The notes beneath the pieces are model-generated. The model was given only the letters and a program-made list of their open reading frames with translations, searched no databases and had not been told where the DNA came from. Both the position numbers and the translations under genes were made by a program. A stretch of 64,000 nucleotides of DNA from Candidatus Methylomicrobium oryzae (lineage in GTDB: Bacteria; Pseudomonadota; Gammaproteobacteria; Methylococcales; Methylomonadaceae): assembly GCF_016745425.1 (NCBI RefSeq), contig NZ_JAERVK010000011.1:1-64000 (forward strand), in the 5' to 3' direction. Below, piece after piece: positions 43,560-53,623 of this stretch (positions are counted from its first letter, which is position 1; each line of letters starts with the position of its first letter).

Positions 43560-43883
43560 TTAGAAAGGCATTTGAAAGCCGGGCGGCAGAGGGAGTCCTG
43601 CGGTAATTTCGGCCATTTTCTCCTTCTTCATTTTCGCGACCTTATTGACCGCGTCATTGATCGCGCCCGCGACCAGGTCTTCGAGCATATCCTTGTCGTC
43701 GCCGATCAGCGAGGGGTCGATCGTCACCTTGCGGGCTTCGCGTTTACCGGTCATCAGGATAGTGACCAGTCCGCCGCCGGATTGGCCGACGACTTCCGTG
43801 GCTTCGATTTCCGCCTGGGCGCGTTTAAAGTCTTCCTGCATTTTCTGGGCTTGCTGCATGATGCTGCCGAGAGGGTTTTTCAT
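43560..43883 (-). CDS. ybaB: YbaB/EbfC nucleoid-associated protein
   Basis: The 107-residue DNA-binding protein has the family pattern ([49 protein letters not shown]). It lies between dnaX and recR, as in most proteobacteria. Confidence 0.96.
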   Translation of the reverse strand: MKNPLGSIMQQAQKMQEDFKRAQAEIEATEVVGQSGGGLVTILMTGKREARKVTIDPSLIGDDKDMLEDLVAGAINDAVNKVAKMKKEKMAEITAGLPLPPGFQMPF

Positions 43884-43898
43884 GATGGTTCTCCTTGA

Positions 43899-45527
43899 TT
43901 AAACGGGTTCGATGGTGCCGGGGATGACCCGGGCGCCGAAATGTTCTTTGAGTGCCTGAATGTTTTGATCCGCTTCGATCGCTTCGACGGCGGCCTGCTG
44001 ACGGTCTTCTCTCTGCTTGATCAATTGCTCGGCCGGTGTTGCGGTGGTCGGTTTTTCGACCAGAACCGTCAATTTGACCGGTGTGCCGCGCAAAGTGCGC
44101 AACGCGGTTTGCAGCTTTTCGATCCGCATCGGCGACAGCATGGTTTGAAATGCCGGATCCAGCAATAACGTGCAATTGTGGTTGTCGATCGAGTGCAGGG
44201 CGCATTGCTGCGCCAACTGTTTGGTGATGCTTTCGAGCCGCATCGCCGCGATCATTTCCGGCCAATCGCCGCCGGCGGGCAAAGGCTGGGCCGCCGGCGG
44301 TGTAGCCGGATTTTCGGGTAACGGCCTGGCCGGTGCTTCGCGTGGCGGCGGACTTGCTACGGGTGCGGGTCTCGGTGCGGGACGGGCCGGCGGTACCGGT
44401 ATGGGTTTTACGTCAGGCTGCGGGTGGGCTTCCAGGTTGCCCGTCATAACCGGCCGAAACGCCAGCATGCGCAACAGCGCCATTTCAAAGCCGCTTCTGG
44501 GGTCGGGAGCGAGGTCCAAGTCTTTCTGGCCGAGCAGGCCGATCTGGTAATAAAGATGCACGTCTTCGGGCTGCAGTTTGGCGGCGAGCGACTTGATCAG
44601 CTCGCTGTCGAGTCCGGCATCGATATGGATCGGGGCCTGCTGCAGGACGGCGATCGCATGCAGGGCCTGCAGCAGCTGCCGCAGTACGCCGCCGAAATCG
44701 GGCGCCAAGTCGGCCAGGTCGGCGATGACTTTTAATAGGCCGGGTCCGTCCTGAGCGGCCAGTGAGTTCAACAGGTCGCCGACCGGCTGCTGCGCGACGA
44801 CCCCGAGCATTGCGCCGACTTCGTCGGCGGTAACCTTGCCGTTGCCGTGCACGATCGCCTGGTCGAGCAGGCTCAGGCCGTCGCGCATGCTGCCATCGGC
44901 CGCGCGGGCCAGGAGTTTCAGGGCAGGCGCGTCGAAGGCGATCGCTTCCTGGTTCAGGATGAATTCCATCTGTCCGAAGATCTGCTCTTGGGACAAACGC
45001 TTCAGGTTGAACTGTAGGCAGCGCGATAGCACGGTGACCGGAATCTTGTGCGGGTCGGTCGTGGCGAGTAGGAATTTAACGTGCGGGGGCGGCTCTTCGA
45101 GCGTTTTCAGCAGCGCGTTGAAGCTGTGCCCGGACAGCATGTGCACTTCGTCGATCAGATAGACTTTGAAGCGGCCCTGATTCGGCGCATATTGGGCGTT
45201 ATCGAGCAGGTCGCGGGTATCCTCGACCTTGGTGCGCGAGGCCGCATCGACTTCGATCAGGTCCAGAAAACGGCCTTCGTCAACGTCACGGCACACTTGG
45301 CAGGCGCCGCAAGGGTTATAGTCCTGGAGGTTCGCGCAGTTGATCGCTTTGGCCAAGATTCGGGCCAGCGTGGTTTTGCCGACGCCGCGCGTGCCGGTAA
45401 ACAGATAGGCGTGATGCAGGCGGTCATGCTGCAAGGCATTGATCAGCGACTTGACGACATGTTCCTGGCCGACGATTTCGGAAAAATTATGCGGGCGCCA
45501 TTTGCGGGCGAGAACCTGGTAACTCAT
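43899..45527 (-). CDS. dnaX: DNA polymerase III subunit tau/gamma
   Basis: The clamp-loader ATPase, 542 residues, starts MSYQVLARKWRP. Walker A is GTRGVGKTTLA, the zinc site is CGACQVCRDV, and SRC is at VLSRCLQF. A proline-rich linker (about 375-425) precedes the tau C-terminal domain. I saw no A-rich slippery heptamer like that of E. coli, so a short gamma form by frameshift is not evident. The SRP RNA gene lies just upstream. Confidence 0.96.
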   Translation of the reverse strand: MSYQVLARKWRPHNFSEIVGQEHVVKSLINALQHDRLHHAYLFTGTRGVGKTTLARILAKAINCANLQDYNPCGACQVCRDVDEGRFLDLIEVDAASRTKVEDTRDLLDNAQYAPNQGRFKVYLIDEVHMLSGHSFNALLKTLEEPPPHVKFLLATTDPHKIPVTVLSRCLQFNLKRLSQEQIFGQMEFILNQEAIAFDAPALKLLARAADGSMRDGLSLLDQAIVHGNGKVTADEVGAMLGVVAQQPVGDLLNSLAAQDGPGLLKVIADLADLAPDFGGVLRQLLQALHAIAVLQQAPIHIDAGLDSELIKSLAAKLQPEDVHLYYQIGLLGQKDLDLAPDPRSGFEMALLRMLAFRPVMTGNLEAHPQPDVKPIPVPPARPAPRPAPVASPPPREAPARPLPENPATPPAAQPLPAGGDWPEMIAAMRLESITKQLAQQCALHSIDNHNCTLLLDPAFQTMLSPMRIEKLQTALRTLRGTPVKLTVLVEKPTTATPAEQLIKQREDRQQAAVEAIEADQNIQALKEHFGARVIPGTIEPV

Positions 45528-45561
45528 TTCAGGCTCAGCAAGGGGTAGAAAGCGGAGTAGG

Positions 45562-45664
<103 letters not shown>

Positions 45665-45847
45665 ACGATTACCATAATCAGCCTTGGCGGCTGTGAGTTG
45701 GCTATTATGATTGGATTTGGTGAAGAATGCAAGTCATCTTGAAATAATTTTTTTCGAGGCCTGCATCGGGGGTAACGGTGCGGGCGAATCATGCTAAAGT
45801 TAGCCGTTTCGAGAAGCTCATACGATTTTAACCTTGAAACGATCAAT

Positions 45848-47128
45848 ATGACTGAAGCAACACTCCTTTTTTCCGAAGCAAAACGCGTGATTCCTGGCGG
45901 CGTGAACTCGCCGGTGCGCTCGTTCAGCGGCGTCGGCGGCACGCCGGTATTTATCGACCGCGCACAGGGCGCCTACATTTACGACAGCGAAGGCAAGGCC
46001 TATATCGATTATGTCGGCTCCTGGGGGCCGATGGTACTGGGTCATGCGCATCCCGAGGTGATCGCGGCTGTCAAGGCGGCGGCCGAAAAGGGGCTGAGCT
46101 TCGGCGCGCCGACCGAAATCGAGACGCGCATGGCGGAGAAGGTGATCGAGCTGGTGCCTTCGATCGAGCTGGTGCGCATGGTCAGTTCCGGCACCGAAGC
46201 GACGATGAGCGCGATCCGTCTGGCCCGCGGTTATACCGGCCGCGACAGGATCGTGAAGTTCGAAGGCTGCTATCACGGCCATTCCGATTCATTGCTGGTC
46301 AAGGCCGGCTCCGGCGCGTTGACTTTCGGGGTGCCGAGCTCGCCGGGCGTGCCGGCGGCGGTCGCGGAAAACACGATCACGCTGACCTACAACGACAGCG
46401 AAGGGGTAGCCGAGTTGTTTACACAAATCGGCGAACAGATCGCCTGTGTGATCGTCGAGCCGGTAGCGGGCAATATGAACTGCATTCCGCCTGCGCCCGG
46501 TTTTCTCGAAACGCTGCGCAAAGTCTGCGACGAGTACGGCAGCGTGCTGATCTTCGACGAAGTGATGACCGGCTTCCGGGTCGGCCTGCACGGCGCGCAA
46601 GGCGTTTACGGCATCAAGCCGGATCTGACTACGCTCGGCAAGGTGATCGGCGGAGGCATGCCGGTCGGCGCGTTCGGCGGCAGCCGCAAGATCATGGAAT
46701 GCCTGGCGCCGGCGGGTCCCGTCTATCAGGCCGGCACTCTGTCCGGCAATCCGGTCGCGATGGCGGCAGGCCTGGCGACCCTTGAGTTGATCGCAAAGCC
46801 GGGTTTTTACGAAGAACTCGGCGCCAAGACCGAAAAATTGATGACTGGCTTGCAGGCAGTGGCGGATCAGGCCGGGATTGCGTTCACGACCAACTGCGTC
46901 GGCGGGATGTTCGGGCTCTTCTTCACCGCGAAGGACAAGGTTGCCTCTTTCGTCGACGTGATGCAATGCGACCAGGACCGTTTCAAGCGCTTCTTCCATG
47001 GAATGCTCGCCGAAGGCGTGTATCTTGCGCCGTCCGCGTTCGAAGCGGGCTTCGTGTCGGTGGCGCACGGCGAGCGGGAGTTGAACGCCACATTCGAGAA
47101 GGCGGCGCATTGTTTCAAGGCGCTGTAA
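45848..47128 (+). CDS. hemL: Glutamate-1-semialdehyde 2,1-aminomutase
   Basis: This PLP enzyme makes 5-aminolevulinate for heme. The 426-residue product starts [18 protein letters not shown]. The PLP lysine is in [14 protein letters not shown]; other blocks are [20 protein letters not shown] and [11 protein letters not shown]. The frame is open upstream to 45791, but the ATG at 45848 fits the family. Confidence 0.97.
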   Translation: MTEATLLFSEAKRVIPGGVNSPVRSFSGVGGTPVFIDRAQGAYIYDSEGKAYIDYVGSWGPMVLGHAHPEVIAAVKAAAEKGLSFGAPTEIETRMAEKVIELVPSIELVRMVSSGTEATMSAIRLARGYTGRDRIVKFEGCYHGHSDSLLVKAGSGALTFGVPSSPGVPAAVAENTITLTYNDSEGVAELFTQIGEQIACVIVEPVAGNMNCIPPAPGFLETLRKVCDEYGSVLIFDEVMTGFRVGLHGAQGVYGIKPDLTTLGKVIGGGMPVGAFGGSRKIMECLAPAGPVYQAGTLSGNPVAMAAGLATLELIAKPGFYEELGAKTEKLMTGLQAVADQAGIAFTTNCVGGMFGLFFTAKDKVASFVDVMQCDQDRFKRFFHGMLAEGVYLAPSAFEAGFVSVAHGERELNATFEKAAHCFKAL

Positions 47129-47339
47129 GTGCCTGTTGATCAACTGTTTCATGCTTTCAATGCAGAGTTTTAAAGTGATCTAACAATTTAGCGTCAGCCG
47201 TGCCGGCCAACTTGAGCAAGGGCTTGTTAAAAAAATTATAAATTGTGGTAAAATTCGCGCCGGTACTTTTATTACCGTTCCATGACCGTTACTGATTTGA
47301 AAAAATCAAATAACAAAAAAAACAGAGGACTCTACAAAT

Positions 47340-47726
47340 ATGAAAATCTTGAAAAAAATCGCACTTGCTGCATTGGTCGGCGCTTCCATGGGTGTTTTCT
47401 CAACCTCTGCAATGGCGGAAGCTTCTGACGGCAGAATCGTTTATGCACCAAAAGAAGCGATTGATTTGACCCTTAAGAAAATCGAGACTGCGCTTGCGAC
47501 AGCCACCTCCGGCGGCGATGCTGAAACCGTTGCCACCCAAGCTAAAGACGCGCTGGATGCCAGCAAAGAAATCAATGCGAACGACAAAGTGGATATCGCT
47601 CGTTCGCGCGCCAACAACCACTTGAAGGCCGCTCGCAGCTCAGCTAAAGCCGGCAACATTCCTGAAGCCGAGCAACATTTGAGACAAGGATTGCAGGCTT
47701 TCACCGCGTTGAAAGACTTGCTGTAA
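47340..47726 (+). CDS. Small exported helical protein
   Basis: The 128-residue product has a signal peptide (KKIALAALVGASMGVFSTSAMA, cut near residue 27). The mature part is helical, with alanine-rich repeats of about 45 residues (LKKIETALATATSG, ARSRANNHLKAARSS) suggesting a helical bundle. It loosely resembles SmbP-type small metal-binding proteins, but lacks their histidine repeats, so a metal role is unsupported. A good AGAGGA site precedes the ATG and a strong terminator follows, suggesting an abundant periplasmic protein. Confidence 0.75.
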   Translation: MKILKKIALAALVGASMGVFSTSAMAEASDGRIVYAPKEAIDLTLKKIETALATATSGGDAETVATQAKDALDASKEINANDKVDIARSRANNHLKAARSSAKAGNIPEAEQHLRQGLQAFTALKDLL

Positions 47727-47743
47727 TTTTTGTTTGAAAGGCT

Positions 47744-47776
47744 ATCGGGAGGCTTCGCGCTTCCCGATATTTTTAT
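47744..47776 (+). terminator. Rho-independent terminator
   Basis: ATCGGGA (47744-47750) pairs with TCCCGAT (47762-47768), with further pairing around a TTCG turn, followed by ATTTTTATATTTTT. It ends the small exported protein gene. Confidence 0.85.
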
Positions 47777-47814
47777 ATTTTTACCTTTCCGCGTTCCTCT
47801 TCCTTCCTTCCTTT

Positions 47815-49404
47815 TTAGTGTCCTTCCGCTTTTCCGTCATCGGCGGAAACCTTGATGACCCAAGGCATCAGCAATAGTGCGGCAAAAAACACCAGCGCCA
47901 GCAGGTGAAACATCGTATTCAGCGTCAACACTTCGGCTTCCCGCATCGTCAGGCCGTAAAGCTGCTTCAGCGCAGCGAGTTCGGCATCGGGCAGGGCGGC
48001 GCCGGACAGGCGTTGAGTCAATCCGCCCAGCAGGGCCCGGGCCTCGGGCGATGCCGGCGTGACGTGTTCGCGCAATACCGCGTAATTTTCCTTGTTCAGC
48101 TGAATCATCAGTGTATTCGCGACCGCGAGGCCGATCGCGCCGCCCAGGTTGCGCATCAGGTTATACAGTCCGCTTGCGTTCTTGACTTCTTCGTGAGGCA
48201 ACGTGCCGAGCGCCAGCGTGTTGATCGGCAGGAAGCAAAACATCATCGCAAAGCCGCGCAGCGCCTGCGGCCAGAAAAACTCCCAGTAGCCCGCGTCGTG
48301 CGTCAGGTTGCCGTTCAGCCAGCAGCCGAGGCCGAACAGCATGAGCCCCAAAGCCAGCATCAGGCGTGAATCGAGGACTTTCACGAGCATGCCGGCCGCG
48401 AAGGCCGAGACGAATTGAAACAGACCGGTCACCATCACGTACTGGCCGATCTGCAGGCTGTTCAAACCCTTCACGCTGGCCAGATAGACCGGCATCAGAT
48501 AGATGATCGTATAGAGTCCGCTGCCGAGGATGAGGCTGAAAATGCTGCCGACCGCGAAGTTGCGGTTCCGGAAGGCCCAGAGGTCGACGATCGGATGAGC
48601 GATCGTCAGTTCGCGGTAGAACATCGCGATTCCGGAGACGAGCGCCACGACGGTAAAAAACACGATTTCCCGGCTCTCGAACCATTCCTCCTTCACGCCC
48701 TCTTCCAGAACGAACTGGGCGCTGCCGAGGAATATCACGATATACAGGATGCCGAGAAAATCGATCCGTTTCAGCAATGTCCAGTCAGGATCGTCGACCT
48801 TCAGGAACAGCCAGGTCGACAGCGTCACCAGCAGGCCGGGCAGCAGATTGATCAGGAACAGCGCTTTCCAGGACACCACTTCGGTCAGGTAGCCGCCGAG
48901 CACGGGTCCCGCGGTCGGAGCGACCGTCACGACCATTCCGACGACGATGCCCATCACCGGCTGCAGGCGGGGCGGGAACAGCGTGTAGATCATCGCAAAC
49001 ACCGACGGAATCATCGCGCCGCCGAAGAGGCCCTGAAATGCCCGGAAGACGACCATCGACGGCAGGTTCCAGGCCAGCGCGCAACACAGGCTCATCAGGG
49101 TAAAGCCGCCGCAGGCCAAGGCAAACAGATAACGGGTCGACAGCGCCCGGCCGAGCCAGCCGGACAGCGGAATGACCACCACTTCCGCCACCAGGTAGGC
49201 GGTCTGCACCCAGGTGATCTCCTCGCGTGTGGCGGACAGGCCGGCCTGGATCTGTTCGAGTGAGCTCGCGACGATCTGGATGTCCAGCACCGCCATGAAG
49301 ATGCCGAACACCATTCCTGTGAAGCCGAGCCATTGTTCGGGAGTGACGCCGCCCGGACTCTTCTGGATTTCCGGCGCCGGAGCGGCTTCGAGTACGGCCG
49401 CCAT
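47815..49404 (-). CDS. DHA2-family drug efflux transporter (EmrB-like)
   Basis: The 529-residue MFS transporter has 14 predicted membrane spans and DHA2 motifs (FMAVLDIQIVASSL, WVQTAYLVAEVVVIPLSGWL, a GPVLGGYL motif C). It pairs with the adaptor gene upstream on the same strand, two bases away. With an outer-membrane channel it would form an EmrAB-TolC type pump; a NodT channel is encoded in the divergent operon. Confidence 0.92.
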   Translation of the reverse strand: MAAVLEAAPAPEIQKSPGGVTPEQWLGFTGMVFGIFMAVLDIQIVASSLEQIQAGLSATREEITWVQTAYLVAEVVVIPLSGWLGRALSTRYLFALACGGFTLMSLCCALAWNLPSMVVFRAFQGLFGGAMIPSVFAMIYTLFPPRLQPVMGIVVGMVVTVAPTAGPVLGGYLTEVVSWKALFLINLLPGLLVTLSTWLFLKVDDPDWTLLKRIDFLGILYIVIFLGSAQFVLEEGVKEEWFESREIVFFTVVALVSGIAMFYRELTIAHPIVDLWAFRNRNFAVGSIFSLILGSGLYTIIYLMPVYLASVKGLNSLQIGQYVMVTGLFQFVSAFAAGMLVKVLDSRLMLALGLMLFGLGCWLNGNLTHDAGYWEFFWPQALRGFAMMFCFLPINTLALGTLPHEEVKNASGLYNLMRNLGGAIGLAVANTLMIQLNKENYAVLREHVTPASPEARALLGGLTQRLSGAALPDAELAALKQLYGLTMREAEVLTLNTMFHLLALVFFAALLLMPWVIKVSADDGKAEGH

Positions 49405-49406
49405 GG

Positions 49407-50432
49407 TCAGCGGACGCGAACCTGAACGACGGCGGACAGCCCCGGCCGAAGCCTGTTGAGGTCAGCGTTCTGTTCGAAACGGATCTTGACCGGCACCCGG
49501 CGCACGATTTTGGTGAAATTGCCGGTCGCGTTTTCGGGCGGCAGTAGACTGAATTCGGAGCCGGACGCCGGCGCGAAACTGTCCACGGTGCCTTCGAAAC
49601 GTCGACCGGACAGCGCATCGACCGAGATCGTTGCCGTCTGGCCGGCCTGCATCAGGCCGATTTGCGTCTCCTTGAAGTTGGCTTCGACGAACAGTCCGTC
49701 GGCCGGAACCAGATAAGCCAGTGCGCTGCCCGGCTGCACCAGCTGCCCGACCTGCACGCTGCGGTTGCCGACCACGCCGTCGAACGGCGCCACGATCCGG
49801 GTATTGGCCAGATCGATCCGGGCCAGCTCCAGTGCGGCTTCCGCCGCTTTCAGCCGGGCCCGGCTTTCGCTCAGACGGGCGTCCAGCGAAGCCAGCCGGC
49901 TTTCCTCGCCTTGTCTGGCCGAAAGAAATTTATCGTGCTCGGCCTTGGCCTGTTTATAGGCCGACTCGGCGGCATCCCGGCTTTGCGCGGAAACGGCGCC
50001 TTCTTTGGCTAGAGTGGTAAAACGGTTCAGATCTTTAGCCGCTTTTTCGACGTTGGCTTCAGCTGCGGCGATGTTCGCGCGTTCTTCCAGAATCATTGCC
50101 TGTTGTGCCCGTTTGTCCGTTTCCAGCGTTTCGGCGCTCGCCTTTTCCAGCAGGACCTGCGCCTCGGCCTGGGCGACTTTGGCCCGGAAATCGTGGTCGT
50201 CGATCACGACTAGCAGGTTGCCGCGTTTTACCGTCTGGTTGTCTTCGAACAGCACTTCCTTTACATAACCGGTTTCTTTCGGGCTGATCAGGCTCATGTG
50301 CGACTTCAGATAGGCATTGTCGGTGCTTTCGAACGGACGGATGGACTGGAGCCAATAAAATGCGCCGGCCGAGGCGAAAAGCAGCAGCATGCCGATCGAG
50401 AACAGCGGTGTCTTGTAGAACTGTGCGCGCAT
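49407..50432 (-). CDS. EmrA-like membrane-fusion protein
   Basis: The 341-residue HlyD-family adaptor has one N-terminal transmembrane helix (about 11-28), then DNAYLKSHMSLISPKETGYVKEVLFEDNQ-type lipoyl residues, a coiled-coil hairpin (about 75-200) and a beta domain (RIVAPFDGVVGNRSVQVGQ). It is the first gene of the minus-strand efflux operon and diverges from the TetR gene. Confidence 0.93.
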   Translation of the reverse strand: MRAQFYKTPLFSIGMLLLFASAGAFYWLQSIRPFESTDNAYLKSHMSLISPKETGYVKEVLFEDNQTVKRGNLLVVIDDHDFRAKVAQAEAQVLLEKASAETLETDKRAQQAMILEERANIAAAEANVEKAAKDLNRFTTLAKEGAVSAQSRDAAESAYKQAKAEHDKFLSARQGEESRLASLDARLSESRARLKAAEAALELARIDLANTRIVAPFDGVVGNRSVQVGQLVQPGSALAYLVPADGLFVEANFKETQIGLMQAGQTATISVDALSGRRFEGTVDSFAPASGSEFSLLPPENATGNFTKIVRRVPVKIRFEQNADLNRLRPGLSAVVQVRVR

Positions 50433-50446
50433 AAAGAAACGATTGC

Positions 50447-50467
50447 TAAACTGAACGGTTTAGTTTA
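50447..50467. promoter_or_regulatory. Probable TetR operator
   Basis: A 21-base palindrome pairs TAAACTGAAC (50447-50456) with GTTTAGTTTA (50458-50467) at nine of ten positions around a central G. It lies in the 85-base gap between divergent efflux operons, directly ahead of the TetR gene. The size and symmetry fit a TetR-family operator controlling both directions. Confidence 0.7.
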
Positions 50468-50517
50468 TTTTAATCTCGAAATCGATCTCTAAGCAATCAG
50501 TTTTTTTGGCTATTTTC

Positions 50518-51126
50518 ATGACCCACGCTCCCAAATCCAAACGACAGAGCATTCTCGCCGCCGCCCGGCAGGCCTTTCTCGCGCACGGCTACAGCGGCGC
50601 CAGCATGGAAGCGATCGCCGAAGCCGCACCGGTTTCGAAGCCGACCCTGTACAGCCATTTCCGGGGCAAACAGGACCTGTTCGCGGCGGTGATCGCCGAA
50701 CAGTGCGAATCCCTGCTCGGGACGCTCGCCCGCTCGCTCGGCGGCAACCGGAATCCAGAAGAAGGACTCAAAGCGATCGCGCGGGCTTTCGTCGACCTGA
50801 TCTATGCGCCCGAGTCGTTGCAGCTGTACCGGCTGATCATTTCCGAGCAGCAGCATTTTCCGGATTTGGGCCTCCTGGTTTACCGTTCGGGGCCCGAGCC
50901 GGTATTGAAACAATTGGCCGCCTACCTGGCCGAATTGGCCGTCGGCGGCGCTCTGAAGATCGTCGACGTCGAGGGTTCGAGCCGGCTGTTTCTGAGCATG
51001 TTGAAGGGGGACGAGCATTTCCGCTGCCTGCTCGGGCTTCAGGACGGGTTGAAGGAGGGCGAAAAGGACTCTATGATCAGCGCCGCCGTGGCGTTTTTTC
51101 TGAAAGGACATGGGTATGAAGCCTAG
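50518..51126 (+). CDS. TetR-family transcriptional regulator
   Basis: The 202-residue repressor has an N-terminal helix-turn-helix (FLAHGYSGASMEAIAEAAPVSKPTLYSHF, read in parts) and a variable ligand-binding domain. The ATG at 50518 is chosen over a TTG at 50506. It heads an efflux operon and overlaps the next gene by 11 bases. The palindrome at 50447-50467 is its likely target; ligands are probably drugs or aromatic compounds. Confidence 0.9.
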   Translation: MTHAPKSKRQSILAAARQAFLAHGYSGASMEAIAEAAPVSKPTLYSHFRGKQDLFAAVIAEQCESLLGTLARSLGGNRNPEEGLKAIARAFVDLIYAPESLQLYRLIISEQQHFPDLGLLVYRSGPEPVLKQLAAYLAELAVGGALKIVDVEGSSRLFLSMLKGDEHFRCLLGLQDGLKEGEKDSMISAAVAFFLKGHGYEA

Positions 51127-52531
51127 CCTTGCGTGGTATTTGCTGATTGCCGGGATGGCCGGCTGCGCGGTCGGGCCCGATTATAAAAAAACCGCGCCGA
51201 GCGTCCCCGACCATTGGTTGGCAGCCGAAGCGATGCCGCCCAGAGCAGGTGTCAGGATAGCCGATGCGGAGGCGTTGAAACGCTGGTGGCAAAGTTTCGG
51301 CGATGCGGAACTGGACCGGTTGATGGATCAGGCGCTGGCCGGAAACCTCGACGTCAAAATCGCGCTGGCCCGTATCGAGCAGGCACGCGCCGAACGGCGG
51401 GGAACGCGCGCGGAATTGTTTCCGAAGGTCGACATCGCGGCGGGCGCGGAGCGCAACGAGAATCCGTTTCCGGGATTCGCGCCCGGCATCCGCTTCAATC
51501 TGTTCGAACTCGGCTTCGATGCGCTGTGGGAAATCGACCTGTTCGGCCGGCAGCGGCGGCGCCTCGAAGCCGCCGCTGCCGATCTGGAAGGCGCGGAGGA
51601 TCTTTACCGCCAGGCGCAGGTCGTGCTAACTTCCGAGATAGCGCGCAGTTATGTCGAATTCCGCAGCGTTCAGAACCAGCTCAAAATCACGCGCTCGAAC
51701 CTCGAATCGCAGCGGCGTACGCTGGGACTGACCGAACGGCTCGATGCCGAGGGCGTCGGCACCAAGCACGATGTGGTGCGGGCGAGGGCGCAGACGGCTC
51801 AGACCGAAGCGCAGATTCCGGCGCTGGAAGCGCAGCGGGTGTCGGCCTTGCGCCGGCTCGAAGTGCTGGCGGGACGGCGGCCCGGGGCGCTGGACAGCCC
51901 ACTGAACCCGGAAGGCAAAGTCCCGGCGGCGGTGCCGCTCGGGATTCTGGATACCCCGGCGGAAACACTGCGCCGCCGTCCGGATCTCCGCGCCGCCGAA
52001 CGCCGCCTCGCGGCCGCGACCGCGATGCAGGGCGCGGCGATCGCGGAGCTGTTTCCGAAAATTTCGCTGTCGGCCTTTTTGGGGTTTCGCAACACCGACA
52101 TCGAACAGTTGTTCAGGTCGGCGGCGTTTTCCTACGGCACTGCGGCCAATCTGCTGCAGCCTCTGCTGAACTTCGGCCGGATCCGCGCCGGGATCGATCT
52201 GGCCGATGCGAAGCAGAAGGAAGCCTGTCTGGCCTACGAAAAGGCGGTGCTCGAAGCGCTTCAGGAAACCGAAACCGCGACGACCCGCTACCTGAAAGAA
52301 GAAATCCGCCGCCAGACGCTCGCGCGCTCGGTGGCGGACTTGAAAGAATCGGTGCGCCTGTCGAACCTGCGTTACCAGGAAGGGGTCATCTCGTTTCTGG
52401 ATGTGCTGGACGCGCAGCGTGCGCTCTATGCGGCCGAAATCGAGCTGGCCCGTTCCGAAGCGGAAGCCGCGACCCATTTGATTGCGTTGTATAAAGCGCT
52501 GGGCGGCGGCGCGGGCACGCAATCGGCATAA
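51116..52531 (+). CDS. NodT-family outer-membrane efflux lipoprotein
   Basis: The 471-residue protein has a lipoprotein signal ending in [10 protein letters not shown] and two TolC-like repeats ([36 protein letters not shown]). It is the outer-membrane channel for the downstream ABC pump and perhaps for the EmrAB-like pair. AGGA lies ahead of the ATG, within the TetR gene end. Confidence 0.94.
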   Translation: MKPSLAWYLLIAGMAGCAVGPDYKKTAPSVPDHWLAAEAMPPRAGVRIADAEALKRWWQSFGDAELDRLMDQALAGNLDVKIALARIEQARAERRGTRAELFPKVDIAAGAERNENPFPGFAPGIRFNLFELGFDALWEIDLFGRQRRRLEAAAADLEGAEDLYRQAQVVLTSEIARSYVEFRSVQNQLKITRSNLESQRRTLGLTERLDAEGVGTKHDVVRARAQTAQTEAQIPALEAQRVSALRRLEVLAGRRPGALDSPLNPEGKVPAAVPLGILDTPAETLRRRPDLRAAERRLAAATAMQGAAIAELFPKISLSAFLGFRNTDIEQLFRSAAFSYGTAANLLQPLLNFGRIRAGIDLADAKQKEACLAYEKAVLEALQETETATTRYLKEEIRRQTLARSVADLKESVRLSNLRYQEGVISFLDVLDAQRALYAAEIELARSEAEAATHLIALYKALGGGAGTQSA

Positions 52532-52552
52532 TCCCGGTCGGCGGAGCGGCTC

Positions 52553-53623
52553 ATGAGGATACAGACGAAATCGACATTGACCTGGATTTTCGCCGCTGCC
52601 GCCCTGTTGGTCGCGGCGGTCGCCTGGCGGTTGCTGCGGCCAACAGGGCTGCCCGCGGGCATCGTTTCGGGCAATGGCCGGATCGAAGCGACCGAGATCG
52701 ACATTGCGACCAAGACGCCCGGACGCGTCGTCGAAATCCTGGCGCGCGAAGGCGACTTCGTGAAGGCAGGGAAACTGCTTGCACGGATGGATACGGACGT
52801 GCTGCTGGCTCAAAAAGCCGAAGCGGAAGCCCAAGTTCGGCAGGCCGAAAACGCCTATCTGAGCGCGAAATCGCTCGTTGTTCAACGCGAGAGCGAACGC
52901 CGCGCCGCGCAGGCGGTCGTCGCGCAGCGCCAGGCCGAACTGGAGGCCGCGCGCAAACGCCTGAAGCGTTCGCAGCGGCTCGTCGGCGAAGGCGCGACGC
53001 CGCAGCAGGAGGTCGACGACAACCGCGCCCGGATGTTGGGTGCGGAGGCGGCCGTGCGGGCTGCCGAAGCCCAGGTCGCGGCCGCGCAGGCGGGGATCGA
53101 GGCTGCGAAGTCGCAGGTGGTGGAGTCGCAATCGGTGATCGAGGCCGCCAGGGCGACCGTCGTGCGCCTGAAGGCCGATATCGACGACCGCGACCTGAAG
53201 GCGCCCCGCGACGGCCGAATCCAATATCGCGTCGCCGAGCCCGGCGAAGTGCTGAACGCCGGCGGCCGGGTGTTGAACATGGTGGATCTGTCGGACGTTT
53301 ACATGACTTTCTTTTTGCCTACCGAAGCCGCCGGCAGGGTCGCGTTGGGCAGCGATATTCGCCTCGTGCTCGACGCGGCGCCGAATTATGTGATTCCGGC
53401 CAGGGCCAGTTTCGTCGCCAGTGTCGCCCAGTTTACCCCGAAGTCCGTCGAGACCGAGGTCGAACGCCTGAAGCTGATGTTCCGGGTCCGCGCGGCGATC
53501 GATCCCGAGCTGCTGAAAAGGCACCTCGAACAGGTCAAGACCGGCCTGCCCGGGATGGCCTACGTCAAGATCGATCCCGCCGCCGAGTGGCCGCCCGAGC
53601 TCGCCGTCAGGCTGCCGCCGTGA
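52553..53623 (+). CDS. HlyD-family adaptor (YbhG/YhiI-like)
   Basis: The 356-residue protein has an N-terminal anchor (about 10-27), [20 protein letters not shown]-type lipoyl start, a long coiled coil (about 80-200) and [21 protein letters not shown]. It links the ABC pump to the NodT channel. Its stop overlaps the GTG of the next gene. Confidence 0.93.
   Translation: MRIQTKSTLTWIFAAAALLVAAVAWRLLRPTGLPAGIVSGNGRIEATEIDIATKTPGRVVEILAREGDFVKAGKLLARMDTDVLLAQKAEAEAQVRQAENAYLSAKSLVVQRESERRAAQAVVAQRQAELEAARKRLKRSQRLVGEGATPQQEVDDNRARMLGAEAAVRAAEAQVAAAQAGIEAAKSQVVESQSVIEAARATVVRLKADIDDRDLKAPRDGRIQYRVAEPGEVLNAGGRVLNMVDLSDVYMTFFLPTEAAGRVALGSDIRLVLDAAPNYVIPARASFVASVAQFTPKSVETEVERLKLMFRVRAAIDPELLKRHLEQVKTGLPGMAYVKIDPAAEWPPELAVRLPP

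Noticed and set aside
43899-45527. Programmed frameshift in dnaX producing a gamma subunit
   Set aside because: No A-rich slippery heptamer with a following stem was seen; the proline-rich linker is read through.
51626-53524. A 632-residue open frame antisense to the NodT and HlyD genes
   Set aside because: It spans two well-supported genes and an intergenic gap on the other strand and has a low-complexity Arg/Gly-rich product.
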